Source of the DNA: Bog-473 sp963783245
Lineage (GTDB): Bacteria; Actinomycetota; Acidimicrobiia; Acidimicrobiales; RAAP-2
Assembly (NCBI GenBank): GCA_963783245.1
Contig: CAWAMS010000001.1
Span: 595,912-659,911, forward strand
DNA length: 64,000 nucleotides
Direction of reading: 5' to 3'
Positions within the stretch are counted from its first letter, which is position 1. Each line of letters opens with the position of its first letter. Positions 9,022-17,836 of the stretch are shown here, one piece after another. A model generated the notes under the pieces. The model searched no databases. It saw nothing but the letters and a program-made list of their open reading frames with translations, and was not told the DNA's origin. Position numbers and translations under genes: made by a program.

Positions 9022-9606
9022 CTACCTTTTCGGCTCGTACCGCATCGCCACGGCCCCCGAACTGAACTCCAGCCGGCTCACGAGCTTCAAGTCGACATGT
9101 TTCGATAGTCCAGCGAACAACGTCGGTCCGTGGCCCGCAAGCCGCGGATGCACCACGAACTCGTATTCATCGATCAATCCCAGCTCCGTCAGCGCCCGTG
9201 GGAGCGTCACACCTCCCACGAACAGTCCGTTGCCCGGCTCCTGCTTGAGTTTCTGGACTGCTTCGCCCAGATCGCCCCGTACGAATTCAGCGTTCCAGTC
9301 GACCTGCTCCAGGGTGCTCGACACGACATACTTCTTTGACACGTTTATCGTCCGGGCGAAGGGTTCCATCCATTCGGGTCTCCCTCCCGCTCCCGCTCCC
9401 GCTCCCGCTCCCGCTCCCGCTCCCGCTCCCGCCGTCGGACGCCACGCTGACTCCATCATTTCGTACGTGACCCGGCCAAAAAGAAGGGCATCGGCCTGGT
9501 TGAGGTTCTCGGCCGCGTGACGATGCAAGTCTTCGTCCGGGGGGATTGCACGATGATCGCAGCACCCGTCCAAGGTGACGTTGATCGAGTACCGAAGGGG
9601 TCGCAT
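9022..9606 (-). CDS. RibD C-terminal/dihydrofolate reductase-like protein with Ala-Gly repeat insert
   Basis: A 194-residue protein of the RibD_C/DHFR-like reductase family: N-terminus MRPLRYSINVTLDG, QADALLFGRVTYEMM, NVSKKYVVSS, GNGLFVGGVTLPRAL and the terminal ELGLIDEYEFVVHPRLAG are all family landmarks. Members reduce pterin- or pyrimidine-like substrates with NADPH, but this subfamily has no assigned substrate. Residues ~58-73 are an (Ala-Gly)8 run encoded by the hexanucleotide tract at 9384-9431, inserted before the WMEPF segment. The start has a TACTCT box 6 nt upstream. Confidence 0.85.
   Translation of the reverse strand: MRPLRYSINVTLDGCCDHRAIPPDEDLHRHAAENLNQADALLFGRVTYEMMESAWRPTAGAGAGAGAGAGAGAGGRPEWMEPFARTINVSKKYVVSSTLEQVDWNAEFVRGDLGEAVQKLKQEPGNGLFVGGVTLPRALTELGLIDEYEFVVHPRLAGHGPTLFAGLSKHVDLKLVSRLEFSSGAVAMRYEPKR
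9384..9431 (-). repeat. In-frame hexanucleotide microsatellite (CGGGAG)8
   Basis: Eight perfect 6-bp units (CTCCCG on the plus strand) encode alternating Ala and Gly in the RibD-like protein. Because the unit is two codons, slippage would change protein length without a frameshift. Confidence 0.9.
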
Positions 9607-9612
9607 TTCGCG

Positions 9613-9618
9613 AGAGTA
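9613..9618 (-). promoter_or_regulatory. Putative -10 box (leaderless) of the RibD-like gene
   Basis: TACTCT on the minus strand, 6 nt before the ATG whose complement ends at 9606; fits the leaderless pattern seen across the window. Confidence 0.4.
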
Positions 9619-9661
9619 CCGCCGAGGCGAGAGCCCGGTTGTGCTCGTCAGCCGGACCGGG

Positions 9662-12600
9662 TCACGCGACGAAGTACTTGGCCTCGGGATGATGGCAGAT
9701 GATGGCGTCTGTGGTCTGCTCCGGTTCCATCTGGAACCCCTCGCTCACCGTCACGCCGATGCGCTCGCCGCCGAGGAGTTCAACGACCTTTGCATTGTCG
9801 GTGAGGTCCGGGCAGGCCGGATAGCCCCACGAATAGCGGCCTCCCCGGTAGGTCTGACGGAAGAGGCCGGCAAGCGAGGGGCCGTCCTCGTTGGCGAACC
9901 CGAGCTCTTCCCGTACGCGGTGATGCCAGTACTCCGCCGTCGCCTCAGCCATCTCGACGCCGAGACCGTGAAGGAACAAGTAGTCCGAGTACCGGTTCTC
10001 GTCCTTGAGCCGGGCCGCTTCCTCGGAGGCCCGGTGACCGATCGTGCACAGCATGAAGCTTGCGAAGTCCTCGTCTCCGGAGTCGGTGGAGCGGAAGAAG
10101 TCGGAGATGCACAACCAAGGTTCCTTGCGCTGTCGTGGAAACGTGAAGCGCATCCACTCGGCGGTGCGGGACTCGTCCTTCCAGATGACGAGGTCGTTGC
10201 CCTCTGCGTTGGCGGCAAAGTGCCCGTAGGCGACCTGGGGGATGAGAAGGTCTCCCTCCTTGGCCTTGGCCAACTCTTCCCGCAGGGTTGCCCGCACCCG
10301 GGTCTTGAACGCGTTGTCATCCTCGCCGTTTTCCGGGCGGAAGCCCCACTGATTGCGGAAGAGCGCGGTCAGGTTCAGGTATTCGGCGATGTCGTCGAGC
10401 GGGATGCCCTTGGCCACCCGGGTTCCCACGAACGGCGGGACGAACAGAGGATTGTCGGCGGCCACGGCGGACCGGGACGGTTGGCCCTCGACCGGCGCGG
10501 TCTCCTGTGGTTCCAGCCGGCTCCGTTTCGGCACGTTCTTCTTGGAGATCTCGCGTCCGAAGAGCGGATCCTCCTCACCTGACTTCTTCAGCTCCACCAA
10601 CCGGTCCATCGTGCGCAGCCCTTCGAAGGCGTCGCGCCCGTAGAAGAGGCGACCGTCATAGATCTCGCGTAGGTCGCGTTCGACGTAGGTACGCGTCAGT
10701 GCAGCGCCCCCGAGGAGAATGGGGAAGTCCGCCAGGTCGCGCTGGTTGAGCTCGACCAGATTCTCGCGCATGATCAAGGTGGACTTCACCAGCAGACCGC
10801 TCATCCCGATCGCGTCGGCGTTGTGTTCCTGGGCGGCGGCGATCATCTCGTTGATGCCGATCTTGATGCCGAGGTTGATCACCTCGTAACCGTTGTTGGT
10901 CAAGATGATGTCCACGAGGTTCTTCCCGATGTCGTGCACATCTCCCTTGACGGTGGCCAACACGACCGTGCCCTTGCCCCCCTGGTCGGACTTCTCCATG
11001 TGCGGCTCGAGGTATGCCACCGCGGCCTTCATCGTCTCGGCCGACTGCAGGACGAAGGGGAGTTGCATCTCGCCGGAGGCGAAGCGCTCCCCGACGACCT
11101 TCATGCCCTCGAGGAGGACGTCGTTGACGATGGCCAACGCGTTCAGTCCGGAGTCGAGGGCCTCGGCCAGATCGTCGTCGAGCCCGTTGCGGTTCCCGTC
11201 GATGATGCGCTGCGACAGTCGTTGGTCCACGGGCCAGTCGAGGTGCGCGTCCTCACTGCCGGCGTTGACCTTGACCCCATCGAAGAGAGCCAGCAACTCC
11301 TGCAACGGATCGTACGAGTCGGTGCGCCGGTTGTACACGAGGTCGAGGCTGAGCTCCTTGGCCCGCTCCTCGATCCGCGAGAGGGGAAGGATCTTCGAGG
11401 CGTGCACGATGGCGGAGTCGAGTCCGGCCTCGACACATTCGTGGAGGAACACGGAGTTGAGCACCTGCCGCGCGGCGGGGTTAAGGCCGAACGACACATT
11501 GGACAGCCCGAGAATTGTCGAGACCCCTGGCAGCTCTGCCTTGATGGACCGGATGCCCTCGATCGTCTCGATGCCGTCGTTGCGGCTCTCCTCCATACCG
11601 GTGGAGAGCGGGAGGGCCAACGGGTCGAAGAGCAGGTCTTCAGGCGCCAGTCCGTAACGGTCGACTGCTATGTCACGGATATTGCGCGCCGCCCGCAGCT
11701 TCCATTCGGCGGTGCGCGCCTGGCCTTCCTCGTCGATGCAGGTGCACACCACCGCGGCGCCGAACTCCCGGGCGAGGCGCAAGAACGTATCGAGCCGGGT
11801 GCCCGGTGCATCACCCTCTTCGAGGTTGACCGAATTGAGTATGGGCCGTCCGCCTATCCATTCGAGGGCGGCCCGCGCCACGGGGCCCTCGGTCGAGTCG
11901 ACCATGAGCGGCACGCTCGCCTGTGTGGCGAACCGGCTGGCGATCTCGGTCATGTCCGCCACGCCGTCGGCCCCGGTGTAGTCGACGCAGACGTCGATCA
12001 CGTGCGCGCCTTCCTTGATCTGGTCGCGGGCCATCGCCACGCACGTGTCCCAGTCCGCTTCGAGCATGGCCTCGCGGAAGCGCTTGGAGCCGTTGGCGTT
12101 CGTGCGCTCACCGACGACGAGGAACGAGGTGTCCTGCCGGAAGGGGACCGAGGTGTAGATGGAGGCGGCCGACGGTTCCTCCACCGGATTGCGCGCCGCA
12201 GGCGTGGCGTTGGCGCAGCGCTCGACGACCGCCGCGAGGTGCGCGGGGGTCGTGCCGCAGCACCCGCCGACTGCCGTGACGCCGAACTCGGTGATGAAGC
12301 GATGCAGGTGATCGGCCAGCTGGTCGGGCGTCAGGTCGTAGTGCATCTGGCCGTCGATCACCGAGGGGAGTCCCGCATTGGGGACGCAGGCGATCGGGAC
12401 GAGGCTGGCCGAAGAAAGATGCCGGAGGGCCTCGCTCATCTCGACCGGCCCCGTGGCACAGTTGAGGCCGACGACGTCGACCTGCATGGCGCTCAGGACG
12501 GTGAGGGCTGCCGCGATCTCGGTGCCGGGCAGCATGCGACCGGTGAGCTCGATGGTGACCTGGACCTGGATCGGGACGATCCTGCCGAGGGCGACCATGG

Positions 12601-13171
12601 CGCGGCGGGCACCATTGATGGCGGACTTGGCCGACAGGAGGTCGAAGACCGTCTCGATGAGGAGAAAGTCGACTCCGCCCTCGAGGAGCCCCAAGGCCTG
12701 TTCCTCATATGCGTCGCGGAGGTCCGCGTAGGGGATCTGACCCAGGGTGGGGAATTTGGTGCCCGGCCCCATGCTGCCGGCCACCCAGCGGGGGCGTTCC
12801 GGTGTGGCGAACTCGGCCGCCACGGCCTTCGCTATCTCGGCGCCCGACCGGCTGATTTCACGGGCGCGGTCGGCGAGGCCGTATTCGGCCAGCACGACCG
12901 AGGAGGAGCCGAACGTGCCGCTCTCGACGACGTCGCACCCGACTTCGAAGAACGAACGGTGTACCTGGGCGATGAGGTCGGGGCGGGTACTGATCAGGAT
13001 CTCGTTGCAACCCTCGAGGTCGGGGCCACCGAAGTCCTCGGCGTTCAAGCCCAGCATCTGCAGGTTGGTGCCCATCGCGCCATCGAAGATCAGGACCCGC
13101 TCCCGCAGCGCCTGGAGATAGGTGGATGCGGCAGGGTCGAGGCGGCCCAGCAGTTCCGGGGAGCGTGACAT
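9662..13171 (-). CDS. metH: Cobalamin-dependent methionine synthase
   Basis: The 1169-residue MetH transfers methyl from methyltetrahydrofolate to homocysteine via cob(I)alamin. Domain order is intact: homocysteine-binding barrel (~20-330; FDGAMGTNLQ and zinc cysteines in GLNCATGP and GGCCGTTP), pterin-binding barrel (~350-620; GERTNANGSKRF), cobalamin cap and Rossmann domain (~640-890; lower axial His746 in DVHDIGKN), and the C-terminal AdoMet activation domain (~930-1169; RYSWGYPACPDL). A TATCCT hexamer and an AGGGGGA stretch lie just before ATG. It is divergent from a corrinoid adenosyltransferase with 64 bp between them, too short for a cobalamin riboswitch. ahcY near 58 kb recycles the homocysteine precursor. 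Confidence 0.96.
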   Translation of the reverse strand: MSRSPELLGRLDPAASTYLQALRERVLIFDGAMGTNLQMLGLNAEDFGGPDLEGCNEILISTRPDLIAQVHRSFFEVGCDVVESGTFGSSSVVLAEYGLADRAREISRSGAEIAKAVAAEFATPERPRWVAGSMGPGTKFPTLGQIPYADLRDAYEEQALGLLEGGVDFLLIETVFDLLSAKSAINGARRAMVALGRIVPIQVQVTIELTGRMLPGTEIAAALTVLSAMQVDVVGLNCATGPVEMSEALRHLSSASLVPIACVPNAGLPSVIDGQMHYDLTPDQLADHLHRFITEFGVTAVGGCCGTTPAHLAAVVERCANATPAARNPVEEPSAASIYTSVPFRQDTSFLVVGERTNANGSKRFREAMLEADWDTCVAMARDQIKEGAHVIDVCVDYTGADGVADMTEIASRFATQASVPLMVDSTEGPVARAALEWIGGRPILNSVNLEEGDAPGTRLDTFLRLAREFGAAVVCTCIDEEGQARTAEWKLRAARNIRDIAVDRYGLAPEDLLFDPLALPLSTGMEESRNDGIETIEGIRSIKAELPGVSTILGLSNVSFGLNPAARQVLNSVFLHECVEAGLDSAIVHASKILPLSRIEERAKELSLDLVYNRRTDSYDPLQELLALFDGVKVNAGSEDAHLDWPVDQRLSQRIIDGNRNGLDDDLAEALDSGLNALAIVNDVLLEGMKVVGERFASGEMQLPFVLQSAETMKAAVAYLEPHMEKSDQGGKGTVVLATVKGDVHDIGKNLVDIILTNNGYEVINLGIKIGINEMIAAAQEHNADAIGMSGLLVKSTLIMRENLVELNQRDLADFPILLGGAALTRTYVERDLREIYDGRLFYGRDAFEGLRTMDRLVELKKSGEEDPLFGREISKKNVPKRSRLEPQETAPVEGQPSRSAVAADNPLFVPPFVGTRVAKGIPLDDIAEYLNLTALFRNQWGFRPENGEDDNAFKTRVRATLREELAKAKEGDLLIPQVAYGHFAANAEGNDLVIWKDESRTAEWMRFTFPRQRKEPWLCISDFFRSTDSGDEDFASFMLCTIGHRASEEAARLKDENRYSDYLFLHGLGVEMAEATAEYWHHRVREELGFANEDGPSLAGLFRQTYRGGRYSWGYPACPDLTDNAKVVELLGGERIGVTVSEGFQMEPEQTTDAIICHHPEAKYFVA

Positions 13172-13235
13172 GGTCCCCCTAGGATACCGGGGAGGCCTGG
13201 GCGCCCTGTACCAGCCCCGATAGCATCCAGCCAGA

Positions 13236-13805
13236 GTGACTCCGAAGATCTATACCAAGTCCGGCGACGACGGGACGACCGGGCTCTACTTCGGTGGACG
13301 TGTGCGGAAGGACTCGGCTGCGATCGAGATCAATGGCGCCGTCGACGAGGCGCAGGCGGCCCTGGGTGTGGCACGTGCCGAAACGGTGGCCGGGTCCGAC
13401 GTCAATCTCCGCCTTACGGCTTTGGCCCGTGACCTCTATATCCTCATGGCCGAGGTGGCGACGGCTCCGGCCAACCGTCGCAAGCTGGTGGCCGGCTCCA
13501 CCCTGGTCACTGAGCAGATGGTGCTCTCCTTGGAGCACGAGATTGACGACTTGCTGCAGCGGTTCGACATGCCGAGCGATTTCGTGGTCCCGGGCGAGAA
13601 CCGTGTGGCAGCGGCCCTCGACCTGGCCCGCACCATCGTCCGCCGGGCTGAGCGCCTCGCGGTGGGGGCTCCAATCGAGGGGTCGTTTGTCGTCTCGTAC
13701 CTGAACCGACTGTCGGACCTGCTGTGGGCGATGGCGCGCTGGCAGGAGGGTCCGGAGCACCGGCTGTCCCGGGATGGACCGGGGGGCTCGGAGGGCTCGG
13801 CCTGA
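13236..13805 (+). CDS. Cob(I)alamin adenosyltransferase, PduO type
   Basis: A 189-residue ATP:corrinoid adenosyltransferase making adenosylcobalamin. Landmarks of the PduO/MMAB family are KIYTKSGDDGTTGLYFGGRV (ATP-binding N-terminus), EINGAVDEAQAALG, FVVPGENRVAAALDLARTIVRRAER and YLNRLSDLLWAMAR. The GTG start at 13236 is preceded by TAGCAT at 13221-13226, a possible leaderless -10. Adenosylcobalamin is needed by the acyl-CoA mutase at 24.7 kb; methylcobalamin by the divergent metH. Confidence 0.92.
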   Translation: MTPKIYTKSGDDGTTGLYFGGRVRKDSAAIEINGAVDEAQAALGVARAETVAGSDVNLRLTALARDLYILMAEVATAPANRRKLVAGSTLVTEQMVLSLEHEIDDLLQRFDMPSDFVVPGENRVAAALDLARTIVRRAERLAVGAPIEGSFVVSYLNRLSDLLWAMARWQEGPEHRLSRDGPGGSEGSA

Positions 13806-13856
13806 AGCTGTAGACGCAGTAGTGTCGGTCGAGAGCGTGAAGGGAGCTGGGCCATC

Positions 13857-14777
13857 GTGAGAGTCCACCGGTTGCTGGCCGTTCTTGCAGTGGTCAACAT
13901 CGGGGTGTTGGTCGGCGCGGCGTCAGGAGCCGACGCTGCTCCGGTACCACGTTCCCCGGGCTATTGGCTGGCCGGCGCGGATGGGGGCGTGTTCTCTTTC
14001 GGTGCCCCGTTCTACGGCTCTGGCGTCAGTCCACCTGCCGCTCCGGCGTGCGCTTTCTCTCCTCAACCACCGAGCACCCGAAATGCGGCCCTGGGGTGCG
14101 TCGGGATCGCGTCGACACCGAGCGGGAACGGCTACTGGCTCCTCAATTCGTTCCGGGCGGCAACGGCCTTCGGCCAGGCCGGGCAACCTCTTCAGATCGG
14201 TTGCACGAGCTTGAACGGCGCAACGGGGATGTGGGCGGGGTTGGCTTCGTCGCCGACCGGAAACGGATTTTTCCTCGCCAGCTCGAACGGAGGAGTCGAA
14301 GGGTGCGGTGATGCAGTTCCGGTCGGCGGTCTCACGACGATGACCCTCAATGCAGAAGTGGTGGGCATCGCCGCCACGCCCGATGGCAAGGGGTACTGGT
14401 TGGTAGGAGCGGACGGCGGGGTCTTCTCGTTCGGCGACGCCTCGTTTTACGGGTCGATGGGTGGAACCCGGCTCAATGCAGCAGTGGTGGGCATCGCCGC
14501 CACGCCCGATGGCAAGGGGTACTGGTTGGTAGGAGCGGACGGCGGGGTCTTCTCGTTCGGCGACGCCTCGTTTTACGGGTCGATGGGTGGAACCCGGCTC
14601 AATGCAGCAGTGGTGGGCATCGCCGCCACGCCCGATGGCAAGGGGTACTGGCTGGTAGGAGCGGACGGCGGGGTCTTCTCGTTCGGCAGCGCTCCCTTCG
14701 AAGGATCAATGGGCGGGAAGCCCTTGAATGCCCCGATCGTCGGCATTGCCACGTTCAGGTCCTCAGTCCCTGGCTGA
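13857..14777 (+). CDS. Secreted GYWLV-repeat protein (propeller-like)
   Basis: A 306-residue exported protein: signal peptide at 1-27 (VHRLLAVLAVVNIGVLVGAASGADA), then repeats of GYWLVGADGGVFSFG...FYGSMGGTRLN, four of them clear and two or three degenerate. Such GYWLVA-DGGIFxFG repeats are common in Acidimicrobiia-like genomes and are probably beta-propeller blades, but no function is established. The last repeats are encoded by perfect 126-bp (42-codon) DNA duplications. GTG 13857 has AAGGGAG upstream and a TAGTGT box at 13820-13825. Cys residues occur only in the N-terminal degenerate repeats. Confidence 0.8.
   Translation: MRVHRLLAVLAVVNIGVLVGAASGADAAPVPRSPGYWLAGADGGVFSFGAPFYGSGVSPPAAPACAFSPQPPSTRNAALGCVGIASTPSGNGYWLLNSFRAATAFGQAGQPLQIGCTSLNGATGMWAGLASSPTGNGFFLASSNGGVEGCGDAVPVGGLTTMTLNAEVVGIAATPDGKGYWLVGADGGVFSFGDASFYGSMGGTRLNAAVVGIAATPDGKGYWLVGADGGVFSFGDASFYGSMGGTRLNAAVVGIAATPDGKGYWLVGADGGVFSFGSAPFEGSMGGKPLNAPIVGIATFRSSVPG
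14361..14692 (+). repeat. 126-bp perfect tandem repeat within the GYWLV protein gene
   Basis: Copies at 14361-14486 and 14487-14612 appear identical base for base; a third starts at 14613, differs at one position, and loses identity after about 14688. The period is 42 codons, so copy-number change keeps the frame. The identity implies very recent duplication or gene conversion. Confidence 0.92.
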
Positions 14778-14836
14778 TCCAGCTCGTCCAGTCGACGTGC
14801 AGGGCACGCATCGACGAGTTTGCCGCGCCGCGCTCC

Positions 14837-16336
14837 CTATGAATCGACGGGGCCCTGTGGTTCGACGGGGCCCTGTGAATCGACGGGACCCTGTGGTTGG
14901 TCGGGCAACGCAGGACCGTGGCGGGCCAATTCGTGCGCGTGCGCTCCCCCGCTGTAAGCGAGCGCGGACCTTTGGATGTAGTCGAGGAGCTCATCTGGCA
15001 CGCGATGCAATCCCTTGTGGTCGTACCAGGTGGTCACGGCAACCCCCACGACGAGCCAGAATAAGAGCCCGACGGCGGTGAGGACGACGCCGCGGGTGAG
15101 GCCGGCGTGGCCCACCGCACCGAAGTAGAGAATGGCGCGCACTCCGTCGAGCACCTGGCGCAGCGGTTCGAAGTTGGCAACGAAGCGGAGTGCCGATGGC
15201 AGCGCCTGCAACGGGATGGTTCCGCCCGACGAGGCAAGAGCCAGGTACACGAAGACAAGCAGCGCGATCAGCTGCCCGAGAGCGCCGAGCGCGGCGAATA
15301 ACGCCAGTGTGCCGACTGCAATGGTAAGAGCGGCGAAGGACGTGAAGAGCTAGAGTTCACCGACGTAGGGAGCGTTCATGCCGAGAATCGCGACTGCGAC
15401 CAGGAGGAGCACCCCGACGAGGACGGGCACGGTGACGACGGCCACGACCCACTTCGACATCAGGGTGTGCCATCGGCTGATGGCGACCGGTAGGCGCTGA
15501 CTCCATTTCGGACCGATCTCCGTCGTGCCGTAGCCCAACGCGGCGTCGACGGTGGTATTGACCAATATGCCACCGAGGAAGCCGCACATGATCGCCAAGA
15601 GCGCGATGTAGAACGCACTCAACCCCAGCGCCGAGTTCGGTGGGACCGGATTGAACGCACTCGTCGCGACTGTTATGGGATTGGCTGCACTCACGCCGGC
15701 TCCTGGCGAACGCCCGAGTCGGGACGCCTCCATCGAGAGTTGGCGACCCACCTCGAGCGAGGCCGCATGAAGACCTGGTTCGGCGACCCCGCTCGCGAGC
15801 TCCACACCGATCGAGCCCGAGCGCGGATTGGTCAAGAGCCGCACTGTCGGCTTCCCGGCCGGCGATAGCGAAGAGAGGTCGAGGGCGTACGCCGACAGTA
15901 GGGACGCGGTGAAGTGGGGAGGGATCACAATCGTGGCGTAGGCGTCATTGCTCTTCATCTGGTCCTCGGCCTGCGCCAAGGTGACGGCGTGCAACGAGAG
16001 CCGGCTGGACACGGCATTGGAGCTCCGCAGCCCCGATGCGACCTGGGCTCCGATGTCGACATGCCGGCCCAACACGGTGGCGCCTTGGTCCTCATCGGCA
16101 ATTGCCACCGGGAGCCCGCTCAGATGCCCCAGCGGGTTCACCACCGACCCGATGTAGAAAAGCGTCATCAAGAAAACGAGTACCGACGCCACAGCCAGTG
16201 GGGTGATCCAGATGGCGCGCACCCGGAGCAGTTGCGATGCGCGCATCTTGGATGGGGCGTTTCCGGCGTTACCAATGTCGCCGCGTTGGCCGTCGGGATC
16301 TCGGTCGGGAGAGCTCACCGATTTGCTCCTCGCCAC
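14837..16336 (-). pseudogene. YhgE/Pip (DUF3533-like) membrane protein interrupted by one in-frame TAG
   Basis: Reading from GTG 16336 (or the more family-like ATG 16246, MRASQLLRVRAIW) the frame encodes a first membrane helix, LPVAIADEDQGA and a large extracytoplasmic domain, then helices, ending at TAG 15350-15352 after residue 328. The same frame continues past the stop without another break (LFTSFAALTIAVG...ASSGGTIPLQALP...YDHKGL) to TAG 14837. The two halves together match the usual layout of these ABC-2-like exporters. The C-terminus has an 18-bp repeat (SQGPVEPQGPVDS). One point mutation or one base error explains the break; a truncated product lacking the last helices is the alternative. 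Confidence 0.75.
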
Positions 16337-16518
16337 TCAGAAGTGTTGGAACCGTGCCGCGGCGATGGTACAGCGATCGATCACAACTGATTGGCGGTTT
16401 ATGCCATGCCTCTGGAGCAGTGGGACGGGACGCGCGAATCACCGGCGCTCTTGCACCAGTGCGACCGTGCGACTGACGGACTCTCGATACGCAATCTGGA
16501 GCCGCAGGTTGAGTCGGC

Positions 16519-17805
16519 TCATTTCCGCACGGGCAGCGACCGGCGCCAGACCGGCGAAGGGCTCGACGTCGACCGCCGCCCATGCGGGCTGGTGAAGGTA
16601 ACGAGTGCGCTGGCGTCACCACTCATCTTCCAACCGAGTTCGTGCATCCGGCTGTGGTGTGCCGCACAGAGGGTGATCAGATTCGAAAGGATGGTCGGGC
16701 CGCCATTGATCCAGTGACGCAGGTGATGGATGTTGGTAATCAGGTTGTGGCCACAAGCGGGAAATCGGCATCCGCTGTCACGCCGGGCTATCTCGATCCT
16801 CTGGGCTGTCGTCGGGCTCCGCCGCCAGGGGAACTGGTCGAGGATGGTCCCGTCCGGAGCCTCGAGCGAGATGGTGTGCTTGGCATCGCAGGAGAGCCGC
16901 CGGACGATCTCAGCGGAGATCGGCCCCAGACTCTCAATGGAGGCGGACCCTTCGACGTCAGGCCCGAACTCGGTGAAGAGTGACACGTCGGCGTGCACGA
17001 TGACCGTGGCGGGCGCTCCACTGAAAACCGGGATTCGACCTCCCGCATCACCGCCGTCTGATCGCCCCCGCTCCGTGCACACTTCGACCAGTGCGTCAGC
17101 CAGCCGGCGCTCGAACGGCTCATAGTCGGGATCGCCGGAACTCGGGTGGTCGTGCCGAGTGGCCCGGGCCACCAAGGTCGATTTGACCACGGCGTAGGCA
17201 TCCTTGGTCAGCTGGACCCACAACGAGCAGCGAGTGTCGTCGAACCGCACACTGCGTGCGATGAAGGCCCGAGCCGCCTGTGCATCGGTGGCACCTCGGG
17301 CCTCCCGGGCTAATTCCTTGGCCTGCCGCACCGTCCAGTGCGCCGATGCATCGGCCAGATCGCCATCGGTCTCCGGGGTCGCGACAGCGGCCAAGGGCGC
17401 GAGCACGTCAAGGGTGAGTCGTCCGGCCGAAAGGGCATCGGAGAGCCGGGGGAGCTCATCTATCTTCTCGGCGGCCGCCACCAGTGTGCGGGCCTGGGCG
17501 GCGCCCACCCGGCAGTGCTCCGTGAGCCAGGCTGCCATGGAAAGGGCGCCGTCGCCCCGGTAGGCCTCCGAACGCGAGAATTCGGCGATCTCCTCGAGCA
17601 TGGCGTGGTGATGGACCGAGATGGCCTGCTGATGCGCCACCATGCTCTGGGCGAGGGCAGCGGAACGGGCATCGCCGCCCCGGTCCCGGCTCAGAGGGCG
17701 GGGGCGAAAGCGACGGGTGGCGGCAGCGGCCGGGACGGCGGCAGCGGCCGGGACGGCGGCAGCAGTAGAGCGGGAGCTGGCGCTGGAGCTGGCGGGAGGA
17801 GCCAT
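16519..17805 (-). CDS. DUF222/13E12-type protein with C-terminal HNH nuclease domain
   Basis: A 428-residue protein. Residues ~55-270 are the actinobacterial DUF222 (13E12 repeat) region, including MLEEIAEFSRSEAYRGDGA, LVAAAEKIDELPRLSDAL and GRLTLDVLAPLA; residues ~360-415 are an HNH domain with paired zinc cysteines and HH (GCRFPACG, NIHHLRHW, LCAAHHSRMH). These genes are multicopy in actinobacteria, often linked to mobile DNA, with unproven activity. I start at 17805 (MAPPASSS); the longer frame runs into the nitroreductase gene. The N-terminus holds an Ala-Val-Pro repeat encoded by an 18-bp direct repeat at about 17715-17765. Confidence 0.85.
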   Translation of the reverse strand: MAPPASSSASSRSTAAAVPAAAAVPAAAATRRFRPRPLSRDRGGDARSAALAQSMVAHQQAISVHHHAMLEEIAEFSRSEAYRGDGALSMAAWLTEHCRVGAAQARTLVAAAEKIDELPRLSDALSAGRLTLDVLAPLAAVATPETDGDLADASAHWTVRQAKELAREARGATDAQAARAFIARSVRFDDTRCSLWVQLTKDAYAVVKSTLVARATRHDHPSSGDPDYEPFERRLADALVEVCTERGRSDGGDAGGRIPVFSGAPATVIVHADVSLFTEFGPDVEGSASIESLGPISAEIVRRLSCDAKHTISLEAPDGTILDQFPWRRSPTTAQRIEIARRDSGCRFPACGHNLITNIHHLRHWINGGPTILSNLITLCAAHHSRMHELGWKMSGDASALVTFTSPHGRRSTSSPSPVWRRSLPVRK

Positions 17806-17836
17806 GAGCTGAGTGTGAAGGAGGGGTGTATCAACC

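Noticed and set aside
10823..13168. 781-codon plus-strand ORF opposite metH (also 1460-2626 opposite aceE, 18728-20905 opposite moeB and the aldo/keto reductase, 40305-42560 opposite the sulfatase)
   Set aside because: Antisense frames are often open in high-GC DNA; these read as His/Asp/Gly/Arg-rich shadows of conserved genes with no motifs of their own.
13172..13235. Cobalamin riboswitch between metH and the adenosyltransferase
   Set aside because: The gap is only 64 bp, far smaller than a cobalamin riboswitch, and no B12-box sequence is present.
15350..15352. TAG read as pyrrolysine or as programmed readthrough
   Set aside because: No pyrrolysine genes are seen and no context element is recognisable; a point mutation or base error is simpler.
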